A stretch of DNA of 64,000 nt, from NCBI GenBank assembly GCA_900758495.1, contig CAAERO010000040.1, forward strand, positions 4,991 through 68,990, in the 5' to 3' direction. Shown here in pieces: positions 1 through 9,668 of the stretch. The stretch's first letter is position 1; each line of letters opens with the position of its first letter. The notes under the pieces were generated by a model. That model made no database searches and had not been told where the DNA came from. It worked only from the letters and a program-made list of their open reading frames with translations. This stretch comes from Bacilli bacterium. GTDB taxonomy: Bacteria > Bacillota_I > Bacilli_A > RF39 > UBA660. A program made the translations under genes and the position numbers.

Positions 1-143
1 AAACAATTATCAGGTGAACCATCATTAATACAAATAATTTCTATATCTTCAAGAGTTTGATTAACTAATGAATCAAGACATCTTGGTAAATACTTTTCTA
101 CTTTATAGCAAGGTACTATAATACTTAATTTTTTTTGTGCCAT
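1..143 (-). CDS. Glycosyltransferase family 2, N-terminal fragment (runs off the window)
   Basis: The reverse strand reads from an ATG at 141-143 to the window edge, giving 47 codons. They show the start of a GT-A fold glycosyltransferase: IIVPCYKVEKYL, then SLVNQTLEDIEII, then NDGSPDN, the usual nucleotide-sugar binding start of GT2 enzymes. It begins 4 bp after the glf stop, so it is the next gene of the same polysaccharide operon. The acceptor and donor cannot be told from the fragment. The family is secure; the rest of the gene is outside the window. Confidence 0.85.
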   Translation of the reverse strand, partial: MAQKKLSIIVPCYKVEKYLPRCLDSLVNQTLEDIEIICINDGSPDNC

Positions 144-147
144 ACTA

Positions 148-1302
148 CTATTCTCCTTTAATTTCTTTATATAATTCTAATGCTCTTTTTATAACTGCAT
201 CCATATTATAATATTTATATTCTGCTAAGCGTCCACATAAATGGAAGTTTTTAATATCTTTTACTAAATTAAAATATTTTTCATATAGTTTTTTATTATC
301 ATCATTTAAAATAGCATAGTAAGGAATATGATTTTTATCCTTATAATCATATGTAAGAGGATATTCTCTTAATATGGTAGTATTATCTTGAACTATCTGA
401 TTAGAAAGATATTTAAACTCGGTAATTCTAGTAAATTTCTCATCATTTGGATAATTTACCACACTACTTGGCTGATAATAGTTTTCCTTATAATCAGAAA
501 ATACTAAATTTAAAGAACGATATGGTAATGCTCCATATTGATAATTCAATAATTCATCAAGTGCTCCACTATAAATAACTTCTCCATTATATTCTAAACC
601 ATCAACATATATTTTATTATCTTTTATTTCTAAGAAATCTTTAGCATCTTTATTAAGTTTTACTTCTATATTATTATGATTTAATAGATTATTAAATATC
701 TCATTATAACCATTTTTAGGCATAAACTGATATTTATCTTGAAAATATCTATCATCATATCCCAATATTACAGGTACTCTATTTATTACCGAAGTATCTA
801 CTTCTTCTATTGGAATATTCCATTGTTTAGCAGTATAATGAACAAATACTTTCTCATAAACATATTCACCAAATTTTTTAATTATTGCATCACTACTATC
901 TAGCAAATCTAAAATAGAAACTTTTTTTGTATCTGGATAACTAGTTAATAATTTTTCTTTTATTATACTACTTTGTTTTTCATCAAATAATAATTCTAGT
1001 GACTTAAAGTTAAAAGGAATAGGAACATACTTTCCATCTATTAAACCAATAACTCTATGCTCGTAAAAATAAAAGCCACTATATTTTTTCAAATAGTTAA
1101 AAACCTCTTGGTCGTTAGTATGAAAAATGTGAGGACCATAAGTATGAACCCTTACCCCATTTGTCCTAGTCTCCTCATACATATTTCCACCAATATGGCT
1201 ACGCTTATCAATAACCAATACCTTTTTATTATCTTCCGCAAAGCATCTTGCCATTACACTTCCAGCAAAACCTGCTCCTACTACTATTGCATCATATTTC
1301 AC
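148..1302 (-). CDS. glf: UDP-galactopyranose mutase
   Basis: This flavoenzyme interconverts UDP-galactopyranose and UDP-galactofuranose in the cytoplasm. The 384-residue protein is the usual length. It has the FAD-binding GAGFAG motif at residues 9-14, followed by VIDKRSHIGGN, then the family-typical HTYGPHIFHTN stretch and HYTAKQWNIP around the active site. The start is a GTG directly abutting the upstream stop, with GGTG-type ribosome binding bases inside the upstream gene's end, so translation is probably coupled. Its presence implies galactofuranose in the polymer made by this locus. Confidence 0.95.
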   Translation of the reverse strand: MKYDAIVVGAGFAGSVMARCFAEDNKKVLVIDKRSHIGGNMYEETRTNGVRVHTYGPHIFHTNDQEVFNYLKKYSGFYFYEHRVIGLIDGKYVPIPFNFKSLELLFDEKQSSIIKEKLLTSYPDTKKVSILDLLDSSDAIIKKFGEYVYEKVFVHYTAKQWNIPIEEVDTSVINRVPVILGYDDRYFQDKYQFMPKNGYNEIFNNLLNHNNIEVKLNKDAKDFLEIKDNKIYVDGLEYNGEVIYSGALDELLNYQYGALPYRSLNLVFSDYKENYYQPSSVVNYPNDEKFTRITEFKYLSNQIVQDNTTILREYPLTYDYKDKNHIPYYAILNDDNKKLYEKYFNLVKDIKNFHLCGRLAEYKYYNMDAVIKRALELYKEIKGE

Positions 1303-3192
1303 TTATTTCACCTCTACCTTATCTATATATTTAAATATAACACGATTTTTATTTTTTTTCACTTTATATAATGAGTTTTGTAATTCTTCTTTTGATTTAT
1401 CTATAAATAAAGAACCATATTTGTTCATAAACTGATCATCTACTTTAGCAAAATAGACATAATCATAATTTTCTTTTATTAGTTTTTTCACCCAAGTTTC
1501 TTTACTGATATTATAAGTAAAATAATCCGTTTCACTATATGGTTTACCTAAACTCCACTCCCATAATAGATTTGTTCTAATAGGAGAAATCTGAAACCTC
1601 AAAAGATTAAAATCATAACCATCTGTATTTTGATAAATTACATATACTCTTTCATTTTCCTTTAGCTTTTCCTGTAGAAATTCACCTGTTTTAATTATTT
1701 CATTAGGAATAATAACTTGCTTATTAGGAATAGGATTTAGATAACTTATTACGTTAGTTGATAAGAAAGCTACTAACAATAATACAATTACGCCTGTTTT
1801 GTTTTTCTTCTCTGTCAAATATGCTAATATGAAAATAAAACCAGCGATAAAAAATGTCGACATATATCTTGAATAGCTAGCAAGGTTCCTTCCTTCGTGT
1901 TCTGGCAAAGCAAATAAATAGATACATAGCATAAATAAGACATATATAATAAATCCTATTGAATAAGAAATCATAATAGAAATTATTCTCTCTTTTTCTT
2001 CTTTTGTTTTGGCTTTGTTATATTCTAATAACAAAATTAGTAAAAATACAATCAATAGACCAATGGCACTTCTAACAAGTCCCTTTCCGATAACTCCACT
2101 ATTATTGTCGTTTAAAGCAGTATAAAACGTTGTAGTAATATCCTTTAATTTACCTATAGGAGCTTTTATATAAGTTGCTGATTTTAAATAATCTTTTATA
2201 TTTAAAGTTTCTATATTATTAGCATCGTGTTGAAAATCAACATGAACATTATTTCTATTACAATAAACTTTCCAAAGACCATATCCACTAAAAACTACTC
2301 CTAACAGTGCTACTAAATATAAGGTGGTTAATAATATCTCTTTATCAATTTTCTTTTTTTTGATAACTTCACAGATAACTTTCTTTATACCTAGTTGAAG
2401 AAGAATAATAGCAGAAAATATAAGTCCCGTATCTTTAATTATTGGTAAACAAAATAAGATAATTGGTAATAATAATTTTTTCTCTTTACTATCTTTTAAA
2501 CTAGCTATATACATACCAGTAAAGAAGAAAATACCTAAAACAAAATCAATGTAGATACTAGCAATAGAAAAACCAAACACATTCATTAAAACATAAATGG
2601 TAAAGTAAATTAATAAACCATTTAAAAATATTAACTTTGACTTTCTGAAATTTGATAGTATTGGTAAAACTGCCGCTAGTATTAATGAATTGATTCCAAA
2701 ATAGGAAACGCTCTCACTGAAGCCTCCACTTAATCTACAAAAGAAATATTCAATTATTCCAATAAATGGTGGGTAAGAAATATGATTACCTGTCCATACC
2801 TTGTTGGCCCATAATAAATCGTAATGTACCATTGCTTTCAAGTTCGGTCCCCAGTGGGCAAATTCGTCCCAATTACTATAATGAGTATTTCTAAGCACGA
2901 TATATAAGAGTACTTCGGCAATGGTAAAAAAGAAAATTGGTGCTGATACAAAGTCTTTAATTACCAGTTTTCTTTTAAAAACTAAACTTATCAAATAAAT
3001 AAAACTTAAAAGTCCAGATAATATTATCAAATAATAACCTATTTTCATTTGGTCAACTATACCAAAGAGAAACAACTCTATTCCTATTGAACATAGCACT
3101 ATAAGAGGAATATAATATTCATTAATCTTAAACTTAATTTTTATAAAGTAGGATAAAGAAAGTAATAAAAATAAACTATACACTAAATACAT
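1303..3192 (-). CDS. Polytopic membrane protein, probable GT-C type glycosyltransferase
   Basis: A 629-residue integral membrane protein with about a dozen hydrophobic segments spread over residues 1-480 and a soluble extracytoplasmic tail. An acidic and aromatic loop (NWDEFAHWGPNLKAM, about residue 107) follows the early membrane segments. This resembles the catalytic loop of GT-C enzymes that use polyprenyl-phosphate sugars, such as GT39/GT83-like proteins. That reading fits its position next to a polyprenyl-phosphate glycosyltransferase and a small flippase-like protein. The exact family and substrate are inference. Confidence 0.6.
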   Translation of the reverse strand: MYLVYSLFLLLSLSYFIKIKFKINEYYIPLIVLCSIGIELFLFGIVDQMKIGYYLIILSGLLSFIYLISLVFKRKLVIKDFVSAPIFFFTIAEVLLYIVLRNTHYSNWDEFAHWGPNLKAMVHYDLLWANKVWTGNHISYPPFIGIIEYFFCRLSGGFSESVSYFGINSLILAAVLPILSNFRKSKLIFLNGLLIYFTIYVLMNVFGFSIASIYIDFVLGIFFFTGMYIASLKDSKEKKLLLPIILFCLPIIKDTGLIFSAIILLQLGIKKVICEVIKKKKIDKEILLTTLYLVALLGVVFSGYGLWKVYCNRNNVHVDFQHDANNIETLNIKDYLKSATYIKAPIGKLKDITTTFYTALNDNNSGVIGKGLVRSAIGLLIVFLLILLLEYNKAKTKEEKERIISIMISYSIGFIIYVLFMLCIYLFALPEHEGRNLASYSRYMSTFFIAGFIFILAYLTEKKNKTGVIVLLLVAFLSTNVISYLNPIPNKQVIIPNEIIKTGEFLQEKLKENERVYVIYQNTDGYDFNLLRFQISPIRTNLLWEWSLGKPYSETDYFTYNISKETWVKKLIKENYDYVYFAKVDDQFMNKYGSLFIDKSKEELQNSLYKVKKNKNRVIFKYIDKVEVK

Positions 3193-3207
3193 ATTGACTA
3201 TTCCTTT

Positions 3208-3558
3208 CTAATGTTTTATAGAGATTAAAATAACTCCTATAATTACTAATATAATTCCCATAAAGTTAAGAGCTGATACACTTTCTTTGAAAATAAAATA
3301 TCCCATTATAAGCACTATTACTTGGACTATTCCAGTTGTAATTGGAACTATGTAACTCAAATCATAAGTAGCTAAAAGTTTTTGCCAGAGTAGAAAGCTT
3401 CCAATATATAGAAGTAATCCTAAAAAAGTAACAAAACCAACCTTAAAAGATATTCCCCCTTTTAAAGATAAAGATAGTGAATCCCCTCCTAGTTTAAAAC
3501 AATAAAGTCCACCTGTTGTTAGAAGTATATAAATTGCCGTTAATAAATATTTCATCAT
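3208..3558 (-). CDS. Small EamA/SMR-type four-TM protein, likely lipid-linked sugar flippase
   Basis: The 116-residue protein has four hydrophobic helices and the closing pattern VIVLIMGYFIFKESVSALNF typical of small multidrug-resistance and EamA half-transporters. In polysaccharide loci such proteins (ArnE/ArnF-like) are thought to flip polyprenyl-phosphate-linked monosaccharides. Its start overlaps the upstream stop as ATGA, so it is coupled to the DUF2304 gene. With the adjacent DPM1-like enzyme it would make and flip an activated sugar for the membrane transferases here. The fold is well supported; the role is inferred. Confidence 0.7.
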   Translation of the reverse strand: MMKYLLTAIYILLTTGGLYCFKLGGDSLSLSLKGGISFKVGFVTFLGLLLYIGSFLLWQKLLATYDLSYIVPITTGIVQVIVLIMGYFIFKESVSALNFMGIILVIIGVILISIKH

Positions 3559-3896
3559 TCATCCTCCACTTTCTTTTTTAATAATGACAATTCCTGAATC
3601 AATAATGTTGTTTTCTTCTTTTGACCTGCTACCATGACAGTAAGTATCAAGGTTAAGAATAATAATAGACCGATAAAAATACAAAGAACCATATTAGATA
3701 ATAATTCAAAACCTAAAAATTTAGCAAGTGACTCCATTAAATTAGGAATACAAGATATTATTACAACAACAAATGATGATAGTATCCAAACAAGGGCATA
3801 CTTTACTGGAATTCGTCCTTTTCTAAGTAAATGAATAACACTAAATAAAAGAATAAAGGCAAACAATAAAACAGTTAATATCAAACTCTTAGACAT
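3555..3896 (-). CDS. DUF2304 family membrane protein
   Basis: This 113-residue protein has three hydrophobic segments and the pattern GRIPVKYALVWI seen in DUF2304 proteins, followed by a charged C-terminal helix. The start is placed at the ATG ending at 3896 because an AGGAGG ribosome binding site sits just upstream, within the end of the DPM1-like gene; the longer ORF lacks such support. DUF2304 proteins usually sit beside DPM1-like glycosyltransferases, as here. They may help the enzyme or the flipping step, but their function is not established. Confidence 0.8.
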   Translation of the reverse strand: MSKSLILTVLLFAFILLFSVIHLLRKGRIPVKYALVWILSSFVVVIISCIPNLMESLAKFLGFELLSNMVLCIFIGLLLFLTLILTVMVAGQKKKTTLLIQELSLLKKKVEDE

Positions 3897-3900
3897 ATTA

Positions 3901-4614
3901 CTAATCCCTCCTAATTCCAGCAATAATAATTGACAAACAAACATTTAACATGTAATAGACATTTTTCCAAGTATGAATAGATGACTTACCACCAGTTCTT
4001 TCACGCATATTAACTGCTACTTCTGATATTCTAAATTTCTTTTTAGCAAGTTCTACTGTTGTTATTGGTTCAGGATATTCTAATGGATATTCATTAGCAA
4101 AAATCTTAATTATTCTTTTGTTACAAGCTCTAAAACCACTTGTTGTATCATAAATTTTTAGGCCTGAAACCATTTTAATAAAAAAGGAAAGAACTTTTAT
4201 GCCTGCTCGTCTAGCACCAGTAGTTTTAAATTTACTAATTTCTCCAACAAAACGACTTCCAATTACAAAATCAGCTTTATTTTTAATTATAGGGTTAATA
4301 ACCTTATCAACATAATTAACATCATGCTGACCATCCCCATCATACTGAACAGCTATATCATAATCGTTATAATAGGCATATTTATAACCAGTTTGTACGG
4401 CACCACCTATTCCTAAATTATGAATTAAATCAATATGGTTAATATTATTTTCATCAAGAATAACACCTGTTTTATCACGACTTCCATCATTTATGACAAC
4501 ATAATCATATTTCTTTTTATTTTCTTTATTATATTTGTCTATTTCTCTACAAGTTCTTAAAATGTTATCCTCTTCATTATAAGCAGGAATAATTAATAAT
4601 ACTTTTTCTTTCAT
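3901..4614 (-). CDS. Dolichyl-phosphate mannosyltransferase-like GT2 (polyprenyl-phosphate glycosyltransferase)
   Basis: This 237-residue GT2 protein has IIPAYNEEDNI at residues 9-19, VINDGSRDKT, the metal-binding QYDGDGQHD, and the family signature VIGSRFV. A short hydrophobic segment near the C terminus suggests membrane association. DPM1-like enzymes load a hexose onto undecaprenyl phosphate at the cytoplasmic face. It is followed by the DUF2304 and small flippase genes and preceded by the 703-residue membrane protein, an arrangement typical of polymer glycosylation cassettes. The sugar is unknown. Confidence 0.88.
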   Translation of the reverse strand: MKEKVLLIIPAYNEEDNILRTCREIDKYNKENKKKYDYVVINDGSRDKTGVILDENNINHIDLIHNLGIGGAVQTGYKYAYYNDYDIAVQYDGDGQHDVNYVDKVINPIIKNKADFVIGSRFVGEISKFKTTGARRAGIKVLSFFIKMVSGLKIYDTTSGFRACNKRIIKIFANEYPLEYPEPITTVELAKKKFRISEVAVNMRERTGGKSSIHTWKNVYYMLNVCLSIIIAGIRRD

Positions 4615-4618
4615 CTTA

Positions 4619-6730
4619 CTACTCTCCCATACAATTAACTTTATATATATAAATATTATCTTTATGATATTTAGAAGTAAATGTTACATCATCATTATTG
4701 TAATCGTCTAGTTCTTTTAGTGAAGTTGCATATTTAACTTTTAGTTTACACAAATCATTTGGAGTAATCTTTAATTTAAAGTGATCAGATGCTAACAGTT
4801 TAAATTCGGTATTTTCCAAATCTAATTCCATATCTATATGAGCGTATCTATTATAAACTTCACTGTATTTTCCACTTGAATCTATCTTCTTCCACAAATT
4901 AATATTAGGATATAAGTTGGTGCTGTTTAAAATTTTTAAACCTTGCGTTCCTAAATAATTAGCAATTATAAATGAATCAAATGATACCCAATTAGCATTT
5001 TCGTTTTTATATTTCTTTAATTCTTTGGCAATAGGTTTTTCATATACACCAGAAAAGCCTTTCATTAGAGGATTTACAGAAATAGTTGATACTGTTGTTA
5101 TTAATAGGATAAGAACTAAAAGACAAGTCCTAGTTTTTTTGTTTTTAATTATCCATAAAATACTTATAACTGCTAAAATAGCAAAAGAAACAAACATTTT
5201 AGTATTTGATAAATAATTATTTGGTAACATTTTTTGAGCTATAATACTACTAAACAAACTACTTACAATAGCTATCACTATAAAGATTATTTTTTCTTTT
5301 TTATCAGTAAGTTTCATTTTATCATATAGTAAGGCCATCAAGATAACACATAAATAAGAAATAATAACTGTTAGTCTTTCTACTGGAACCATATATAATA
5401 AGGTTATTTTAGCTAAGATTTTAGGAAAAGATAAAAAAGCAAATAATAAATAAACAACTATTAATGAAAATATAGAAACAATCAAAACATCATTTTTTAA
5501 GTTCTTTCTCTTCTTAAAAATATAATATGAACCAATAATTATTGAGAAAGGAAAAAATGAATAAAAGGTACTATATTCACAAGGATTACCAACATCATAG
5601 TAGGGAAAATAAATATTAGCTGCATATGTTAAGAAGTTTTCAAATGATTTACCACCTACTATAAATCTAGCTCCTGGATATACCGTTGACATTAATTGTT
5701 TAAATGTATCTTTACTTAAGAAAAAGAAATAAAGAAATAATAACATTATACCAAAAACTGTAATAGCAAGTGGCCACAAGTTTTTGATTTTATATTTATG
5801 TTTATCTTTATGTTCGATAAAGAAATAGATAGCCAGTATCAAGTAAAGATAACTAATTGGAACTAACCAAGCAGGATATAGTGTTACAACATAACTAAAG
5901 AATGTGGGAATGAGAAGTATGGAGTACAATATTTTCTTTTTGTCCGAATTAGCATTTAAAAAATGATAGAAAAAAATTATACATAAACTACCACTAATTA
6001 ACATTTCTACTAATTGCGCTGAATACCACCAAAATACGGGAGCGGAAAAAGTGATTAGTAAGGTACCAATTAAAGAGGCAAGCTTATTCTTTTTGGTAAG
6101 TAGTAAAAGAAATTCAAAACTTACCATAAAAAGAGCAATTAATCTTCCATACCAGTAAATTGACATACCATAATCACGGCCAAAGAATAAATAGCCTATT
6201 AAAAATGGTTTTCCAATACATAAGATACTTTTGACTGGAACAGGAATAGTAGCAAAAACATCGGTGTCTGTTGCCCGCATAACTGGATTGAAATAATTAT
6301 ATCCTGTTTTAGTTTGAGATAAAACATATGATGAATTTACTAACCATTCATCACTTCTTATTCCTCTAGCACTTCCGATTAAAGGAGTAAAAGAAGTAAC
6401 TTTATAATTTGGTTCTACATAATTATCCCACATTCCATAACTACTTCCATTAAATTTTCCTAATACTAATATTACAAATATTAAGGAAGCGATTATATAT
6501 CTTTTTTCATACAAGAAATTATATACTTTCTTGATACCAAACATAAAGTGAGAAGCAATAAAGAAAAAGAAAAGAAAAAGTAGTAAAAAGAGGAAAAAGT
6601 CCACTTTAAAGATTGTTGAAAAATTTATATTATCATTTACAATATAAACAGAACTTAAATATGCTAGTAATATTTGTAAAATAATTATATATATTCTCTC
6701 TATTTGTTCTCTTTTCATCTTTTCATTCAC
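4619..6730 (-). CDS. Large polytopic membrane protein of a polysaccharide locus
   Basis: A 703-residue protein with about 14 hydrophobic segments. After the first two segments comes an extracytoplasmic loop with ARGIRSDEWLVNSSYVLSQ, a pattern I associate with uncharacterised membrane proteins of polysaccharide clusters (DUF7657-like); YfhO-type GT-C enzymes are an alternative. The C-terminal 130 residues are soluble. It starts 1 bp from the end of the large GT2 gene, so both are in one operon. It probably transfers a lipid-linked sugar onto the growing or exported polymer. That is inference from context. Confidence 0.55.
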   Translation of the reverse strand: MNEKMKREQIERIYIIILQILLAYLSSVYIVNDNINFSTIFKVDFFLFLLLFLFFFFIASHFMFGIKKVYNFLYEKRYIIASLIFVILVLGKFNGSSYGMWDNYVEPNYKVTSFTPLIGSARGIRSDEWLVNSSYVLSQTKTGYNYFNPVMRATDTDVFATIPVPVKSILCIGKPFLIGYLFFGRDYGMSIYWYGRLIALFMVSFEFLLLLTKKNKLASLIGTLLITFSAPVFWWYSAQLVEMLISGSLCIIFFYHFLNANSDKKKILYSILLIPTFFSYVVTLYPAWLVPISYLYLILAIYFFIEHKDKHKYKIKNLWPLAITVFGIMLLFLYFFFLSKDTFKQLMSTVYPGARFIVGGKSFENFLTYAANIYFPYYDVGNPCEYSTFYSFFPFSIIIGSYYIFKKRKNLKNDVLIVSIFSLIVVYLLFAFLSFPKILAKITLLYMVPVERLTVIISYLCVILMALLYDKMKLTDKKEKIIFIVIAIVSSLFSSIIAQKMLPNNYLSNTKMFVSFAILAVISILWIIKNKKTRTCLLVLILLITTVSTISVNPLMKGFSGVYEKPIAKELKKYKNENANWVSFDSFIIANYLGTQGLKILNSTNLYPNINLWKKIDSSGKYSEVYNRYAHIDMELDLENTEFKLLASDHFKLKITPNDLCKLKVKYATSLKELDDYNNDDVTFTSKYHKDNIYIYKVNCMGE

Positions 6731-8884
6731 CTATTTTTTCATTTTCTTTTCAGTTTTATCGAGCATAAACCAACCTTTTTTACTAAAGTTTGAATTATAG
6801 AATTTATCATTTGTCAATTTAGTTTTCCATTTATCATACATATATTTTTCTTCAAGTTGAAATCTCTTATATTTTTCACTAGTAGTATCTAATCCTCTTG
6901 ATTTTGATTCATAATGTAATAATTCTACATTTGGTAAAAATACATTATAATATCCTTTTTCTAAGAGCTTAATATTAAAATCTATATCATTGTAAGCAAC
7001 TTTCAAGTCTTCTTCTAAACCACCAACTTCTAAAAACTTTTCTTTTTTAATCATTAGACACGCAGCTGTACAAGCACTATAGTCATATGGAACTCTTAAC
7101 CTACCATACATTCCTAAATCATCACGATTAGCTCCTATATAAGCATGTGAAGCTACTCCACCTAATCCTAAGATAACACCACCATGTTGAACAGTCATAT
7201 CTGGATATAATAATTTCGGACCAACAGCACCAACATGGTCCTGCATTGCATAACCAACCATTATTTTCAACCAATCACCAGTTATAACTTCAGTATCGTT
7301 ATTTAGTAATACAATGTATTCTCCCGTTGCTTGCTCAACAGCTATATTATTTATTTTAGAATAATTAAAATCCATAATACAATCAATGACTTTAAAATTA
7401 GTATGTTTTTTCTTATACTCAGCAAAAAAGTCTAGTGTTGCTTGTTCTTTGCTATCATTATTAGCAACTATTATTTCGTAATTTTTATAATTTGTTTTTT
7501 CATAGATAGAGTCAACACAAGTTTTTAATATATCGACATAATCTCTTGTAGGAATTACAATAGAAATCTTAGGTTCTTTTTCATAAGTATAATAAACTCT
7601 ATAGTATGTACTAGGTTCATCTTTTTCTACCCTACCTTTAATATTTCTTCTAGCAAGAGCATTTTCAATAGCCATTTTTCCTTTATCTGTTGCATAACTT
7701 TTATTACTAATTGTCATTGAAGTAGACCCTTCTACCATCCGCCAATGATAAAGTACTTCTGGTATATGATAAATTTTATTAGTTTTTTCTGTTACCTTTA
7801 AAAGTAAATCATGATCTTGTGCCCCTTCTAAGCCAACAGTAAAGCCATCTACTTCTTCTACAATTTTTTTTCTTAGTACTACAAGATGACAGATATAGTT
7901 TAAACTTAGTAAAGTGTCTGGTGAAAAATCAGGTTTAAAATTTGGATCACAATAAACACCTTTAGGACTTAATTTATCTTCATCACTATATATTAAATCT
8001 AAGTCTTTATTTTTATTTAAAACACTTACTACTTTATATAAAGCATCTGGTGTTAATAAATCATCATCATCCATTAAAGCAACAAATTCTCCCTTAGCCA
8101 TATTTAGGGCATCATTAGTAGTTCTAGATATATGGCCGTTTTCACTACGATATTTAACTTTGACTCTTTTATCTTTTGCTTCATATTCTTTTAAAGTATC
8201 TTTAGTTTCTTCAAGTGTAGAACAATCATCAACCAAACAAATTTCATAATTGCTATAAGACTGATTCAATATTGAATCAATACAAGCTGCTAAATAACGT
8301 CTTTCTATATTATAAACTGGTATTAAAATAGAAATAAGTGGTTGATATTTTAGTTTTTCATACTCAGTTTCTCTAAAATTCTCTTTTAGCCATTTATTAT
8401 ATTCAGAGGCATAGAATGGATTATAAAATCTATCGGTAGTACCATTAATACGAGATTTAAAATCTTTTAAATACTTTTTCCACATACTAGGTGGTACTAA
8501 AAAGTGATATTCCTTCCATAAGAATTTAATACCTTTATATAGGACATGTATCATAAGTTTAAACTTAGCCACAAATTTTCTAATAACTTCTAATAGTTTT
8601 TCCTTAAATCTTAAAATGAATTTATTATTAAGAGAAGTAACTAATGTAGCCTTCTTGTTATTTAAAGTATATAATTCTATTTTCTTAGCATTTTTATCAA
8701 TAGCTAAATTAATCACTGTTGTTTCGCTATCTATAGAAAATATATCAAATTTAGTTTCCTTACCATCTACTTTTATTTTAAATTCACAATTAGAAGCGTC
8801 TCCTATAAGTTTTATAATTACTTGTGGATTATTAATCCCACAGATTTTTTGTTCTTCTACAACAAATACTTCTTTCTTCTTCAT
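6731..8884 (-). CDS. Large glycosyltransferase with two GT2 domains
   Basis: The 717-residue protein has a roughly 190-residue N-terminal extension and then two GT-A domains. The first begins with SILIPVYNIERRYL near residue 184 and contains ALMDDDDLLTPDAL. The second begins with ISIVIPTRDYVDIL near residue 435 and contains VLLNNDTEVI, with a late HGGVILG-type acceptor region. This layout matches tandem GT2 enzymes of rhamnan and O-antigen synthesis, which add alternating residues. It lies directly downstream of the Wzm/Wzt exporter, so it probably builds the backbone that is exported. Confidence 0.88.
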   Translation of the reverse strand: MKKKEVFVVEEQKICGINNPQVIIKLIGDASNCEFKIKVDGKETKFDIFSIDSETTVINLAIDKNAKKIELYTLNNKKATLVTSLNNKFILRFKEKLLEVIRKFVAKFKLMIHVLYKGIKFLWKEYHFLVPPSMWKKYLKDFKSRINGTTDRFYNPFYASEYNKWLKENFRETEYEKLKYQPLISILIPVYNIERRYLAACIDSILNQSYSNYEICLVDDCSTLEETKDTLKEYEAKDKRVKVKYRSENGHISRTTNDALNMAKGEFVALMDDDDLLTPDALYKVVSVLNKNKDLDLIYSDEDKLSPKGVYCDPNFKPDFSPDTLLSLNYICHLVVLRKKIVEEVDGFTVGLEGAQDHDLLLKVTEKTNKIYHIPEVLYHWRMVEGSTSMTISNKSYATDKGKMAIENALARRNIKGRVEKDEPSTYYRVYYTYEKEPKISIVIPTRDYVDILKTCVDSIYEKTNYKNYEIIVANNDSKEQATLDFFAEYKKKHTNFKVIDCIMDFNYSKINNIAVEQATGEYIVLLNNDTEVITGDWLKIMVGYAMQDHVGAVGPKLLYPDMTVQHGGVILGLGGVASHAYIGANRDDLGMYGRLRVPYDYSACTAACLMIKKEKFLEVGGLEEDLKVAYNDIDFNIKLLEKGYYNVFLPNVELLHYESKSRGLDTTSEKYKRFQLEEKYMYDKWKTKLTNDKFYNSNFSKKGWFMLDKTEKKMKK

Positions 8885-8886
8885 TT

Positions 8887-9660
8887 TTAAATCTCCTCTG
8901 CAAAACCTTTTTCTAGTTTTCTAAATATGACAAGTCCTATTCCAAAAATTATCATTGTTATAATAACAGTATATAGCATTCCTACCGCATTAGGAAGTTG
9001 ATGATATAAGAAGATGTTTCGATAAGCATCTACTAATTGTGACATTGGATTAATGTATAAAACCCAACGTATTGATTTTGGAAACATTGTGGCTGGATAT
9101 AAAATTGGAGTGGCATAAAATAGCATATTTAAGAAGAACTGAATGATGTATTCTGTATCTTTTATATAAATATTAATTGCACTTAAAGCAAATACAATTC
9201 CTAAAGTTAAAAAGAACTGAATAATAGCAATAACTGGTAATAATAATAAATGAAAGCTTAATCCAACTCCACTAAAAATACAAAATATTAAAATGATAAT
9301 ACAACTAATGAAAAAGTTAACTAATCCACTACTAACTACAGATATTGGTAAAATTTCTCTTGGAAAATATACTTTCTTAATAATACCAGCATTCATTCTA
9401 ACAGTAATCATCCCTTGATTAATAGCTGTTGTAAAATAGTTCCAAGGAATTATGGCTGTAATCAAATAAACAAGATAATTATCAGTTTTAACGCGCATAA
9501 TATAAGGAAAAACTATAGCATATACTAATACCATTAATAAAGGATTTACAAAAGACCAAAGAATTCCTAAAATTGACCCTTTATATTTACCTCTTATCTC
9601 TTTTTTGACATTACTTTTCAGTAATTCACGATAATTATATAAATTATTAATTAATTGCAT
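8887..9660 (-). CDS. ABC-2 type polysaccharide/teichoic acid export permease (Wzm/TagG-like)
   Basis: The protein has six hydrophobic segments and the family features KEIRGKYKGSILGILW near the N terminus and a typical NPMSQLVDAYRNIFLY stretch near the end. I prefer the ATG ending at 9660, which is well spaced from a GAGTGAGG sequence, over the longer ORF starting at 9672. It forms the membrane channel that exports a lipid-linked polymer with the ATPase encoded just upstream. The gene pair overlaps in ATGA at 9669-9672 if the longer start is used. Confidence 0.92.
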   Translation of the reverse strand: MQLINNLYNYRELLKSNVKKEIRGKYKGSILGILWSFVNPLLMVLVYAIVFPYIMRVKTDNYLVYLITAIIPWNYFTTAINQGMITVRMNAGIIKKVYFPREILPISVVSSGLVNFFISCIIILIFCIFSGVGLSFHLLLLPVIAIIQFFLTLGIVFALSAINIYIKDTEYIIQFFLNMLFYATPILYPATMFPKSIRWVLYINPMSQLVDAYRNIFLYHQLPNAVGMLYTVIITMIIFGIGLVIFRKLEKGFAEEI

Positions 9661-9668
9661 ATTATACC

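Noticed and set aside
1057..1371. Plus-strand ORF of 104 codons over glf and the next gene
   Set aside because: It is opposite to two well supported genes, has no family signature and no ribosome binding site; other opposite-strand ORFs of 60-120 codons were rejected for the same reason.
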